From the NCBI RefSeq assembly GCF_900114845.1, contig NZ_FOUK01000009.1, positions 62,001 through 126,000 on the forward strand: a stretch of 64,000 bases of DNA, given 5' to 3'. The notes under the pieces are model-generated. The model searched no databases. It saw nothing but the letters and a program-made list of their open reading frames with translations, and had not been told where the DNA came from. Each line of letters starts with the position of its first letter. Position 1 is the stretch's first letter. The position numbers and the translations under genes were made by a program. This document shows positions 50,332 to 58,024 of this stretch, one piece after another. Source of the DNA: Pimelobacter simplex. GTDB taxonomy: Bacteria; Actinomycetota; Actinomycetes; Propionibacteriales; Nocardioidaceae.

Positions 50332-51296
50332 TTCTGCTCGCGGATCTGCTTCTCGACGTCGTGCAGGCTCTTCTCCAGGTCGGCCTGGCTGACCTTCACG
50401 AACTCCGCCGTGCCGCCGGAGGCCTCGTCGGCGCCGTCGAGGACGTCCTGGGTGTCCTGGTAGACCTCGACGAGCTTCTTCAGCGCCGGGTTGTCCTTGT
50501 CCTCGGCGCGGACGGCGAAGATGTTGACGTAGGGGACGGCCTTCGGGTCGCTCGGGTCGTCGACGGCGATCGCGTCGTCGAACTTCAGCCCGGCGTCCTC
50601 GACGAAGTCGTTGTTGACGATCGCCGCGGCGACGTCGGGCAGCGAGGTCGGGGTGAGGTCGGCCTGCAGCGCCTTCACCTTGACCCGCGAGGCGGACTGG
50701 TCGACGTCGGCGACGGTGGAGAAGATCGAGCCGCCGTCCTTGAGCTTGATCAGGCCGGCCGACTGCAGGACGAGCAGGCCGCGGGCCTGGTTGGAGTCGT
50801 CGTCGGGGACGATCACCGTCTCGCCGTCGGGGATGTCGGCGACGTCGTCGTACTTCTGCGAGTAGAGGCCGAGCGGGTAGATCGCCGTCGAGCCCAGCGG
50901 CACCAGGTCGTCGTCGTTGGCGACGTTGTACTGCGCCAGGTAGACGATGTGCTGGAACTGGTTGGCGTCCAGCTCACCGGCGCTGAGCGCGGGGTTGGGC
51001 ACCGGGTACTCGGCGAAGTCCTTGATCTCCAGCTCGATGCCGGCGTCCTCGGCCGCCTTCTTGAACGTCTCCCAGTAGGGGTCGCTCGCCCCCACCGTGC
51101 CCAGCACGACCTTGACCGGCTCGTCGCCGCTCAGCGCGGTGGCGCCGTCCTTGCCGGTCGCGCGAGGGGCGTCGTCCTCCCCTCGGGTGAGGAGGAAGAT
51201 CGCCGCGGCGACGACCGCCAGGACGATCACCGCGACACCGCCGATGAGCGGCAGGCGGGACTTGGGGGCTTCGATGAGCGGGATCTCGTCGGACAT
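50328..51296 (-). CDS. metQ: Methionine-binding protein, membrane-anchored MetQ
   Basis: The 322-residue NlpA-family protein has the substrate-binding core VVLGTVGASDPYWETFKK, then ELDANQFQH and ARGLLVLQSAGLIKL. In place of a signal peptide with a lipobox Cys it has a cytoplasmic stretch of about 17 residues, then one uncleavable-looking helix (IGGVAVIVLAVVAAAIFLL) and a charged linker. The receptor would thus be tethered by a transmembrane helix instead of a lipid. The ATG at 51296 has only a weak ribosome site; a start 20 codons upstream is possible. Confidence 0.92.
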   Translation of the reverse strand: MSDEIPLIEAPKSRLPLIGGVAVIVLAVVAAAIFLLTRGEDDAPRATGKDGATALSGDEPVKVVLGTVGASDPYWETFKKAAEDAGIELEIKDFAEYPVPNPALSAGELDANQFQHIVYLAQYNVANDDDLVPLGSTAIYPLGLYSQKYDDVADIPDGETVIVPDDDSNQARGLLVLQSAGLIKLKDGGSIFSTVADVDQSASRVKVKALQADLTPTSLPDVAAAIVNNDFVEDAGLKFDDAIAVDDPSDPKAVPYVNIFAVRAEDKDNPALKKLVEVYQDTQDVLDGADEASGGTAEFVKVSQADLEKSLHDVEKQIREQK

Positions 51297-51376
51297 GACC
51301 GCTAAAAGCCGAGTGGATCGCTCGACATTCCTGATCGGCGACGTTGGCTGCGTCACAGGTGGCGCCGGTTAATCCG

Positions 51377-51405
51377 TTGTGCGCCGCCGGAGCGCGACCT
51401 ACGGT
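51377..51405 (+). promoter_or_regulatory. Promoter of a small RNA with a short reading frame
   Basis: TTGTGC (51377-51382) and TACGGT (51400-51405) are separated by 17 bases, the optimal spacing. The predicted start is near 51412, seven bases before a nearly perfect Shine-Dalgarno sequence. Confidence 0.6.
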
Positions 51406-51437
51406 AGGGGCACACGGGAAAGGAGGTGGTCCGAAGA

Positions 51438-51476
51438 ATGAGTTCTTTCAGGACGCGTGAGGTGGCTGCGCGCTAG
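51438..51476 (+). CDS. 12-codon peptide with near-perfect Shine-Dalgarno
   Basis: The frame encodes MSSFRTREVAAR and ends with TAG. AAAGGAGGTGGTCC at 51419-51432 matches 13 of 14 bases of the complement to the 16S rRNA 3' end, one of the strongest ribosome sites in the window. A promoter with 17-bp spacing precedes it and a terminator hairpin follows. These features support real translation. The peptide could be a regulatory leader rather than a functional product. Confidence 0.6.
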   Translation: MSSFRTREVAAR

Positions 51477-51560
51477 CAGCCCGACGCTGGATGGGGCGAG
51501 CTCGCCTCTGACGAGCTGCCGCCCGAATGTCGGCTGCGCGCGAATCTCAACGCAGCCACC

Positions 51561-51632
51561 CGACCCGCAGGTGCAACCGGGATCGTCCCCCGGCCTGGTC
51601 TCCCGACCACACCTGCGGGTCGCTGCATTTTT
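51561..51632 (+). terminator. Intrinsic terminator of the small RNA
   Basis: CGACCCGCAGGTG (51561-51573) pairs perfectly with 51610-51622, and TTTTT occupies 51628-51632. The large loop contains a smaller CCGGG/CCCGG hairpin. It separates the small RNA from the drug exporter gene. Confidence 0.65.
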
Positions 51633-51698
51633 CCGCGAAGTGCGGAGGTTGCGGGTCCGAGGTTGCGGGGTGAGGCGCGTTCCCTGCGTCACAGAAAG

Positions 51699-51741
51699 TT
51701 GCCGTCGTCAACCAATCGCCATATAGTTGACCGGTCACAAC
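51699..51741 (+). promoter_or_regulatory. Drug exporter promoter with MarR-type operator
   Basis: TTGCCG (51699-51704) and TATAGT (51722-51727) are 17 bases apart, the best promoter seen in the window. GTTGAC-CGGT-CACAAC-like inverted sequence (51726-51741) overlaps the -10 and start point, and a further GTCAAC (51707-51712) faces GTTGAC (51726-51731). The MarR protein of the same operon is the natural ligand. Confidence 0.7.
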
Positions 51742-51773
51742 CAACTCGGTGACCCGCGCTACGACGAGAAGAG

Positions 51774-53492
51774 ATGACGCACTCGATGACCACCGCTCCA
51801 CCGGCCCCGGCCGAACCGGGTCAGATGACCCACCGCGAGATCCTGGAGGCCCTGACCGGGCTCCTGCTCGCGATGTTCGTGGCGATGCTCTCCAGCACCG
51901 TGGTGAGCAACGCCCTCCCCGCGATCGTGACCGACCTGCACGGCAGCCAGACCGGCTACACGTGGGTCGTCGTCGCGACGCTCCTGACGATGACCGCGAC
52001 CACCCCGATCTGGGGCAAGCTCGCGGACCTGTTCAGCAAGAAGCTCCTGGTCCAGGTGGCGCTCGTCATCTTCTCCATCGGCTCCGTCGTGGCCGCGGTG
52101 GCGCCCAACATGGGCGTGCTCATCGGAGCGCGTGCCTTCCAGGGCCTCGGCGTCGGCGGCCTGACCGCGCTGGTCCAGGTGGTCATCGCCTCGATGGTCT
52201 CCCCGCGCGAGCGCGGCCGCTACAGCGGCTACATCGGTGCGGTCTTCGCGACCGCGACGGTCAGCGGCCCGCTGCTCGGCGGCATCGTCGTCGACAGCCC
52301 GCTCGGCTGGCGCGGCTGCTTCATCGTCGGCATCCCGGTCGCCGTCCTCGCGTTCGTCGTGCTGCAGAAGACGCTGCACCTGCCGACCATCAAGCGCGAC
52401 GTCAAGATCGACTACCTCGGCGCGACGCTCATCATGGGCGGCATCAGCCTGCTCCTGGTCTGGGTCAGCCTGGCCGGCACCAACTTCGACTGGATCTCCG
52501 GTACGTCGGCCGCGCTCGTCGTCGCCAGCCTGGTCCTCATCGGCGCGGCCCTGTGGGTCGAGGCCCGCGTGGCGGCCGAGCCGGTGATCCCGCTGCGCCT
52601 CTTCCGCGACCGCACCACCGCGCTCGCCACCGCCGCGTCGGTGATGATCGGCGTCGCGATGTTCGGCGCGACCGTCTACCTCAGCCAGTACTTCCAGCTC
52701 GCCCGCGGCATGAGCCCCACCGAGGCCGGCCTGATGTCCATCGCGATGGTCGGCGGCCTGCTCGTGTCCAGCATCCTCAGCGGCCGGGTGATCACCCGGA
52801 CCGGCCTGTGGAAGCGCTGGCTCGTCGGCGGCATGGTGCTGGTCATCGCCGGCATCGCGCTGCTCGGCACCATCGACTCCACGACGTCGCTGTGGGTCGT
52901 CGGCGCCTGGATGGCGATCACCGGTGTCGGTCTCGGCGCGACGATGCAGAACCTCGTCCTCGCCGTCCAGAACAACACCGCCCCGCAGGACCTCGGAGCG
53001 GCCAGCTCGGTCGTCGCGATGTTCCGCTCCATCGGTGGTTCCGCCGGTGTCGCGGCGCTCGGCGCGGTGCTCGCCCACCAGGTCACCGGTGGCGTCAAGG
53101 ACGGCATCGCCCAGCTCGTCGCGGCCGGCAAGATCTCGCCCGCCCAGGTCGAGCAGATGCAGCACTCGACCGGCGACATCCCCAAGGTCGCCGACCTCCC
53201 GCCGGCGATCCGGGCGATCTACGAGGGCTCCTTCGGCGACGCCGTCGGTCACCTGTTCATGGTCGCCGCGCCGTTCGCTGTGGTCGCCTTCCTCTGCATC
53301 CTCTTCATCAAGGAGGTGCCGCTGCGCACGACCACCGGGCCGAGCGTCGCGGAGTCCGAGATCGAGGCGGGCGCGGTCGCGACCGGCAACCCGGCCGACT
53401 ACCCGGGCTACGAGGTCGAGGGCGTCGAGGGCGTCGAGGGTGACGTCGAGGCCGCCGCGGCCGAGAACGACCCGGTCGGCCGGAGCAGGTGA
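51774..53492 (+). CDS. DHA2-family MFS drug exporter (EmrB/QacA type)
   Basis: The 572-residue protein has about 14 hydrophobic helices. It shows the LDxTVVxxALP-like motif in helix 1 (here MLSSTVVSNALPAI, with Ser in place of Asp), motif A (GKLADLFSKK), and RAFQGLGVGG with the motif C-like ATATVSGPLLGG. A long acidic tail ends in Glu/Val repeats. It exports drugs by proton antiport. An ATG at 51786 is an alternative start. Its stop overlaps the MarR start (TGATG), so the regulator is co-expressed. Confidence 0.9.
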   Translation: MTHSMTTAPPAPAEPGQMTHREILEALTGLLLAMFVAMLSSTVVSNALPAIVTDLHGSQTGYTWVVVATLLTMTATTPIWGKLADLFSKKLLVQVALVIFSIGSVVAAVAPNMGVLIGARAFQGLGVGGLTALVQVVIASMVSPRERGRYSGYIGAVFATATVSGPLLGGIVVDSPLGWRGCFIVGIPVAVLAFVVLQKTLHLPTIKRDVKIDYLGATLIMGGISLLLVWVSLAGTNFDWISGTSAALVVASLVLIGAALWVEARVAAEPVIPLRLFRDRTTALATAASVMIGVAMFGATVYLSQYFQLARGMSPTEAGLMSIAMVGGLLVSSILSGRVITRTGLWKRWLVGGMVLVIAGIALLGTIDSTTSLWVVGAWMAITGVGLGATMQNLVLAVQNNTAPQDLGAASSVVAMFRSIGGSAGVAALGAVLAHQVTGGVKDGIAQLVAAGKISPAQVEQMQHSTGDIPKVADLPPAIRAIYEGSFGDAVGHLFMVAAPFAVVAFLCILFIKEVPLRTTTGPSVAESEIEAGAVATGNPADYPGYEVEGVEGVEGDVEAAAAENDPVGRSR

Positions 53493-53962
53493 TGGACACC
53501 GAGACCGTCGTCGCCTCCCGCGCCGACGCGCTGCGCGAGCTCGAGACCGAGGTCGGCGTCCTCATCCGGCGGATCCGCCGGGTGATCGGCGAGCGGGCCC
53601 GGGCGGTGCACCCGGACCTGCTGCCGGCGTCCTACCTGATGCTGAGCTACGTGCGCGACCACGGCCCCCTGCGGGCCTCGGCGATGTGCGCGGTGTTCGA
53701 CATCGACAAAGGCGCGATCAGCCGCCAGGTCCAGCACCTCATCGACCTGGGCCTGGTCGACCGCGAGCCGGACCCCGAGGACGGCCGGGCCACCCTCCTC
53801 AGCGCCAGCGAGGACGGCGTCCGCCGGCTCGAGGTCGTCGCCGACCAGCGGCGCCACCAGCTCGACGCGCGGCTGGCCGACTGGCCGGCCGACGAGCTCC
53901 ACGCGTTCGCGGGCTCGCTGCGGCGCTACAACGACGCGCTCGGCATCCCGGCCGATCGCTGA
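53492..53962 (+). CDS. MarR-family transcriptional regulator
   Basis: The 156-residue protein has a winged helix with LRASAMCAVFDIDKGAISRQVQHLIDLGLVDREPDPEDGR, the standard MarR recognition helix and wing Asp-x-Arg. It probably represses the upstream exporter through the palindromic site at its promoter. The ATG at 53492 is chosen because it overlaps the exporter stop. Confidence 0.92.
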   Translation: MDTETVVASRADALRELETEVGVLIRRIRRVIGERARAVHPDLLPASYLMLSYVRDHGPLRASAMCAVFDIDKGAISRQVQHLIDLGLVDREPDPEDGRATLLSASEDGVRRLEVVADQRRHQLDARLADWPADELHAFAGSLRRYNDALGIPADR

Positions 53963-53977
53963 GGGCTCCGTCTCCTC

Positions 53978-55573
53978 CTAGCGGAGCCACGCGGCGGTGT
54001 CCGGCGGCAGCAGGCCGTCGGGCACCGCCGCGCTGCTGATCAGGACCTCGCCCGCGGGCAGCGGCACCGGCGTCGGGCCCGCGTTGAGCACGACCGTCAC
54101 CCCCGCCCGCCGTACGACGAGCAGGTCGCCCTCGGCGGACGCGGTCGTCGTGTCGTCGGCCCCGGCGAACACCTCGGTCCGCGCGGCCAGCGCGCGGCGG
54201 TAGAACGCCAGCGTCGAGTCCGGGTCGTCGCTCTGGGCCTCGACGGTGAGCCCGGCCCAGCCGGCGGGCTGGGGGATCCACGGCTGGGTGCCGTCGGCGC
54301 CCCCGAAGCCGTACGGCGGCGCCGTGCCGGACCACGGCAGCGGGACCCGGCAGCCGTCCCGGCCGGGCTGCCCCGTGCGGAACCACGACGGGTCCTGCCG
54401 GTCCTCGGGCGCGACGTCGACCTGCTCGAGGCCGAGCTCCTCGCCCTGGTAGAGGTACGCCGAGCCCGGCAGCGCCAGCATCGTCAGCGTCGCGGCCCGG
54501 CCCCGGGCGAGCCCGACCGGGCCGCCGCCGTAGCGCGTGGGGTGGCGGACGACGTCGTGGTTCGAGAGGACCCACGTCGGCGCGGACTCGGCGGCGGCGA
54601 CCGCCGCGATCGACCGGGTGATCACGTCGGCGAAGTCCGCGGCCGCCCACGGCGTCCCGAGCCAGCCGAAGTTGAACGCCTGGTGCAGCTCGTCGGGGCG
54701 GATGAACAGTGCCATCGACTCGGCGGTCTGGGTCCAGGCCTCGGCGACCGCCATCCGGTCGCCGGGGTAGGAGTCGAGCACCTTGCGCCAGCGCCGGTAG
54801 ACGTCGTGCACCTCGGGCTGGTCCCACATCGGCTCGTCGTTGAGCACCCGCTCGACCATCGACTCGGCCGCCTTGGGCTCGGCCGCCTTCGGGTCGGGCT
54901 TGCGCTGGTCGCGCAGCGAGGCCTCCTTGTAGAGGCCGTGCGCGACGTCGACCCGGAAGCCGTCGACGCCCCGGTCGAGCCAGAACCGCAGGACCTCCTC
55001 GAACATGTCGCCGACCTCGGGGTTGCGCCAGTCGAGGTCGGGCTGCGAGCTGTCGAACAGGTGCAGGTACCACTGACCATCGGCGACCTGCGTCCATGCG
55101 GGCCCGCCGAAGATCGAGTCCCAGTTGTTGGGCGGCTCGGCGCCGTCGGGGCCGCGGCCGTCGCGGAACAGGTACCGCGCCCGCTCCGGCGAGCCCGGTG
55201 CGGCGGCGAGTGCCGCCTGGAACCAGACGTGCTGGTCCGACGTGTGGTTCGGCACCAGGTCGACGATCACGCGCAGCCCGAGCTCGTGGGCGCGCGCGAG
55301 CAGCGCGTCGACGTCGGCGAGGACGCCGAACAGCGGGTCGACATCGGTGTAGTCGGCGACGTCGTACCCGTGGTCCTTCTGGGGGGACGTGTAGAACGGC
55401 GTGATCCACAGCGCATCGACGCCGAGGTCGCGCAGGTACGGCAGCCGCGACGTGATGCCGGGCAGGTCGCCGATCCCGTCGCCGTGGCCGCCGGCGGGCA
55501 TCCCGTCGGCGAAGCTGCGGACGTAGACCTGGTAGACGACCGCGTCGTACCACCAGGGGCGCGCGGCGCTCAC
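53978..55573 (-). CDS. GH13 alpha-glucosidase-type enzyme
   Basis: The 531-residue enzyme has the GH13 blocks: VDALWITPFYTSP, DLVPNHTSDQH (region I), GFRVDVAHGL (nucleophile Asp), AVAEAW (acid/base Glu) and LSNHDVVRH (stabilising Asp). The order and length fit intracellular alpha-glucosidases or oligo-1,6-glucosidases (subfamily 30-like). The GTG start overlaps the stop of the upstream thioesterase-like gene. It would release glucose from short alpha-glucans or sucrose-like substrates. Confidence 0.93.
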   Translation of the reverse strand: MSAARPWWYDAVVYQVYVRSFADGMPAGGHGDGIGDLPGITSRLPYLRDLGVDALWITPFYTSPQKDHGYDVADYTDVDPLFGVLADVDALLARAHELGLRVIVDLVPNHTSDQHVWFQAALAAAPGSPERARYLFRDGRGPDGAEPPNNWDSIFGGPAWTQVADGQWYLHLFDSSQPDLDWRNPEVGDMFEEVLRFWLDRGVDGFRVDVAHGLYKEASLRDQRKPDPKAAEPKAAESMVERVLNDEPMWDQPEVHDVYRRWRKVLDSYPGDRMAVAEAWTQTAESMALFIRPDELHQAFNFGWLGTPWAAADFADVITRSIAAVAAAESAPTWVLSNHDVVRHPTRYGGGPVGLARGRAATLTMLALPGSAYLYQGEELGLEQVDVAPEDRQDPSWFRTGQPGRDGCRVPLPWSGTAPPYGFGGADGTQPWIPQPAGWAGLTVEAQSDDPDSTLAFYRRALAARTEVFAGADDTTTASAEGDLLVVRRAGVTVVLNAGPTPVPLPAGEVLISSAAVPDGLLPPDTAAWLR

Positions 55574-56298
55574 CGGAACGCCTCGACGTCGACGGTGATC
55601 CAGACGTGCTCGGCCGTGGCGACCACCTCGTCGCCGGGACCGTAGAGCGTCGCGGCCGTGTAGGTGCGGCGGCCGTCGATGCCGCGCAGCTCGCCGACGA
55701 CCACGTAGCGCTCGGAGGTCCGGGGCAGGCTCCGGACCTCGGCGGTCATCCGGCCCAGCACCGACGGCCGGTTCTCGAGGTCGCTCGCCCAGCCGCCCGG
55801 GCAGTCGAGCGCGGCCCACGCGATCGGCACCGCGCTCTCGTACGGCGTCCAGGTCGCCGCGACCCTGGTGTCGTCCGGGCCGGTGCGGTCGTCCGCGCGG
55901 AGCGGCCCGGCGAAGATCCGCAGCCCGTCGCCCACCCGCCGGGCCGGGCCGCACACGAAGCAGCCGGGGAACGGGTGCGAGCGGTGCCCGGCGTACCGGG
56001 GCTCGGACTCGGCCGCGACCCCCGCGGAGACCGCCGCCACCGGGACCGGCGCCGACTCGGCGTACACGGCCTCGGCGACGGGCTGCCCGTCGTGGGTGAC
56101 CAGGACGCCGGCCGCGGTCGGCTCGACCGGCAGCGGGACGTCGAGCGGCGGAGGCTGGCGCAGCGTCACGGTCACCGCCGTGCCCAGACCTTGGGCCGGG
56201 AGGGTGGCCGCGAGCGCCCCGGCGGTCCACCCGCCGTTGCCCGAGCGGGGTGGTCCGTTGAAGCGGTGCGGAACGATCAGCGGCGGCAGGTGGGTCAC
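55570..56298 (-). CDS. Hotdog-fold-like protein of unknown function
   Basis: The 242-residue protein starts PPLIVPHRFNGPPRSGNGGWTAG, which resembles the start of thioesterase-like (hotdog) proteins, and has a central FPGCFVCGPARRVGDGL motif with two cysteines, then WTPYESAVPIAWAALDCPGGWA. A thioesterase or acyl-binding role is possible but not shown. The GTG at 56298 follows AGGA. It is co-transcribed with the GH13 gene. Confidence 0.6.
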   Translation of the reverse strand: MTHLPPLIVPHRFNGPPRSGNGGWTAGALAATLPAQGLGTAVTVTLRQPPPLDVPLPVEPTAAGVLVTHDGQPVAEAVYAESAPVPVAAVSAGVAAESEPRYAGHRSHPFPGCFVCGPARRVGDGLRIFAGPLRADDRTGPDDTRVAATWTPYESAVPIAWAALDCPGGWASDLENRPSVLGRMTAEVRSLPRTSERYVVVGELRGIDGRRTYTAATLYGPGDEVVATAEHVWITVDVEAFR

Positions 56299-56354
56299 GT
56301 TCCTAGCCTGCCAAACGCCCCGCAGCGGGGGCCGGCGGGCGGGTTTGTGCGCTG

Positions 56355-56376
56355 GTTGCACCCGATGGGCAACAAT
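56355..56376 (+). promoter_or_regulatory. 19-bp inverted repeat before the IdeR-like gene
   Basis: GTTGC (56355-56359) and GCAAC (56369-56373) are inverted repeats separated by nine bases, a 19-bp site like the length of DtxR-family operators. AACAAT (56371-56376) lies seven bases before the GTG and could be the -10. The site differs from the classic iron box. Confidence 0.45.
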
Positions 56377-56383
56377 GGGTCGG

Positions 56384-57070
56384 GTGAGCGACCTGATCGA
56401 CACCACCGAGATGTACCTCCGCACGATCTACGAGCTGATCGAGGAGGGCATCGTCCCGCTGCGCGCGCGCATCGCCGAGCGCCTGCACCAGAGTGGACCG
56501 ACCGTGTCGCAGACCGTGGCCCGCATGGAGCGCGACGGCCTGCTCACCGTCGAGGGCGACCGCCACCTCCAGCTCACCGAGGACGGCGAGCGCCTCGCCA
56601 TCCGCGTGATGCGCAAGCACCGCCTCGCCGAGCGCCTCCTCACCGACGTCATCGGACTCGACTGGGAGCTCGTCCACGAGGAGGCGTGCCGCTGGGAGCA
56701 CGTCATGTCCGAGACCGTCGAGCGCCGCCTGATGAAGCTCCTCGACCACCCGACCGAGTCGCCGTACGGCAACCCGATCCCCGGCCTCGACGAGCTCGGC
56801 GAGCGCCCCTCCGGCGAGACCTTCATGGACGACGTCGAGCCGCTGTCGAAGGCCGCCGGCGCCGAGAGCGCCCTCGCCGTCGTCCGCCGGATCTCGGAGG
56901 AGATGCAGAAGGACGACGCGCTGATGAACGCCATGCGCCGGGTCGGCGCGCTGCCGGACAAGACCATCTCCATCCAGGCGACCGCCGACGGGGTGCTGGT
57001 GGGTGCGGGGGGCGAGACGGCCGAGATCTTCCCCGAGGCCGCGGATCACATCTTCGTCAAGAAGCTCTGA
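56384..57070 (+). CDS. ideR: Iron-dependent repressor, DtxR/IdeR type
   Basis: The 228-residue protein matches the IdeR/DtxR architecture: an N-terminal winged helix (DLIDTTEMYLRTIYELIEEG, HQSGPTVSQTVARMERDGLL), the metal-binding and dimerisation domain (KHRLAERLLTDVIGLDW, then HEEACRWEHVMSE with the conserved Cys, Glu and His ligands) and a C-terminal SH3-like domain. It binds Fe(II) and represses iron uptake genes. The GTG at 56384 gives the usual M/VSDLIDT start; an ATG three codons earlier is possible. Confidence 0.93.
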   Translation: MSDLIDTTEMYLRTIYELIEEGIVPLRARIAERLHQSGPTVSQTVARMERDGLLTVEGDRHLQLTEDGERLAIRVMRKHRLAERLLTDVIGLDWELVHEEACRWEHVMSETVERRLMKLLDHPTESPYGNPIPGLDELGERPSGETFMDDVEPLSKAAGAESALAVVRRISEEMQKDDALMNAMRRVGALPDKTISIQATADGVLVGAGGETAEIFPEAADHIFVKKL

Positions 57071-57078
57071 CGCTCGCG

Positions 57079-57190
57079 GCGCCAGTTTCGCCGGTCGACC
57101 GGCGAAACTGGCGCACTGGACGTACGAAACTCACGCTTGACCGACGGAACTTCATCGGTCAAGTGTGAGTTTCGCCGGTCGACCGGCGAA
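57079..57190. repeat. Composite palindromic element between ideR and sir2
   Basis: A perfect 36-bp palindrome (57079-57114, centre GGTCGACC) is followed by 20-bp inverted arms with one mismatch (57125-57144 and 57155-57174). A second copy of the 20-bp core of the first palindrome follows at 57171-57190. No T-run is present. The last copy overlaps the 3' end of the sirtuin gene and encodes its final residues. It could form cruciforms and act as a transcription barrier. Confidence 0.9.
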
Positions 57191-58024
57191 TTTGTCACCG
57201 GGACCGCGCACCGCCGCGAGGGCGGCGAGCCACTCACTCACCCCCGCCTCGACCCGGTACGACGCCAGGTCGTCCCCGCGGGTCGGCCCGCGGTTGACGA
57301 TCACCACCGGCACCTCCCGTTGGGCCGCGCGCCGCACGAACCGCAGCCCGCTCATCACGGTCAGGCTCGACCCGGCGACGAGGAGCGAGCCGCCGCGGTC
57401 GGCGAGGGCCTCGACGGCGGCGTAGCAGCGCTCGACGCGGGGCTTGGGGACGTTCTCGCCGAAGAAGACGACGTCCGGCTTGAGGGGGCCGGCGCCGCAG
57501 GCGTCGCAGGGCGGGACGACGAAGCCGGCGGTGTCGTCGAGGTCGACGTCGCCGTCGGGGCGGACCGCGACGTCGGCGTGGCGGGCGGCCCAGCCGGGGT
57601 TGGCGTCCTCGAGGCGCTGCTGGAGGGCGGTCCGGGGTGAGGTGCGGCGGCAGGAGAGGCAGATGACGTCGGCGATCCGGCCGTGCAGCGCCACCAGGGC
57701 CGGGGTGCCGGCGGCCTCGTGGAGGCCGTCGACGTTCTGGGTGATGACGAGGTCGGCGCCGAGGGTGGCGACGGCGGTGTGGCCGGGGTTGGGGGAGGCG
57801 CGGCGCATCCGGGACCAGCCGAGGTGGCTGCGCGCCCAGTAGCGCTGCTGGGCGGCGGGTCCGGAGACGAACTCCTGGTAGGTCATCGGCATCCGGGCGG
57901 GCGCGCCGGGACCGCGGTAGTCGGGGATGCCGGAGTCGGTGGACAGACCGGCGCCGGTCAGCACGACGAGGGGTCCGCCCGCGCAGGCGTCGAGTGCCGG
58001 GTCCCGCCGGCCGACCAGGGTCAC
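57152..58024 (-). CDS. Sir2-family NAD-dependent deacetylase
   Basis: The 290-residue sirtuin has the NAD-binding GAGLSTDSGIPDYRG, TQNVDGLHEAAG, the catalytic His in LHGRI, and two Cys pairs for zinc (CLSC and CDAC) before LKPDVVFFGENVP. It removes acyl groups from lysines with NAD and produces O-acetyl-ADP-ribose. The last dozen residues (FAGRPAKLTLDR) are encoded by the palindromic element, so the repeat has changed the native C-terminus. The GTG start overlaps the upstream methyltransferase gene. Confidence 0.93.
   Translation of the reverse strand: MTLVGRRDPALDACAGGPLVVLTGAGLSTDSGIPDYRGPGAPARMPMTYQEFVSGPAAQQRYWARSHLGWSRMRRASPNPGHTAVATLGADLVITQNVDGLHEAAGTPALVALHGRIADVICLSCRRTSPRTALQQRLEDANPGWAARHADVAVRPDGDVDLDDTAGFVVPPCDACGAGPLKPDVVFFGENVPKPRVERCYAAVEALADRGGSLLVAGSSLTVMSGLRFVRRAAQREVPVVIVNRGPTRGDDLASYRVEAGVSEWLAALAAVRGPGDKFAGRPAKLTLDR

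Larger units (their letters stand above)
51412..51635 (+). ncRNA. Candidate structured small RNA with leader peptide
   Basis: A promoter-like element lies just upstream. The transcript would carry a 12-codon reading frame, then an 8-bp hairpin (CAGCC-C-GAC at 51477-51485 with GTCGGCTG at 51529-51536) enclosing a perfect 12-bp palindrome at 51495-51506. It ends in a 13-bp stem (51561-51573 with 51610-51622) followed within five bases by TTTTT, an intrinsic terminator. The next gene has its own promoter downstream. No known RNA family is recognised. Confidence 0.55.

Noticed and set aside
51297..51437. SAM riboswitch upstream of metQ
   Set aside because: The minus-strand leader shows no S-box-like core or terminator, and no pairing consistent with known SAM riboswitches was found by eye.
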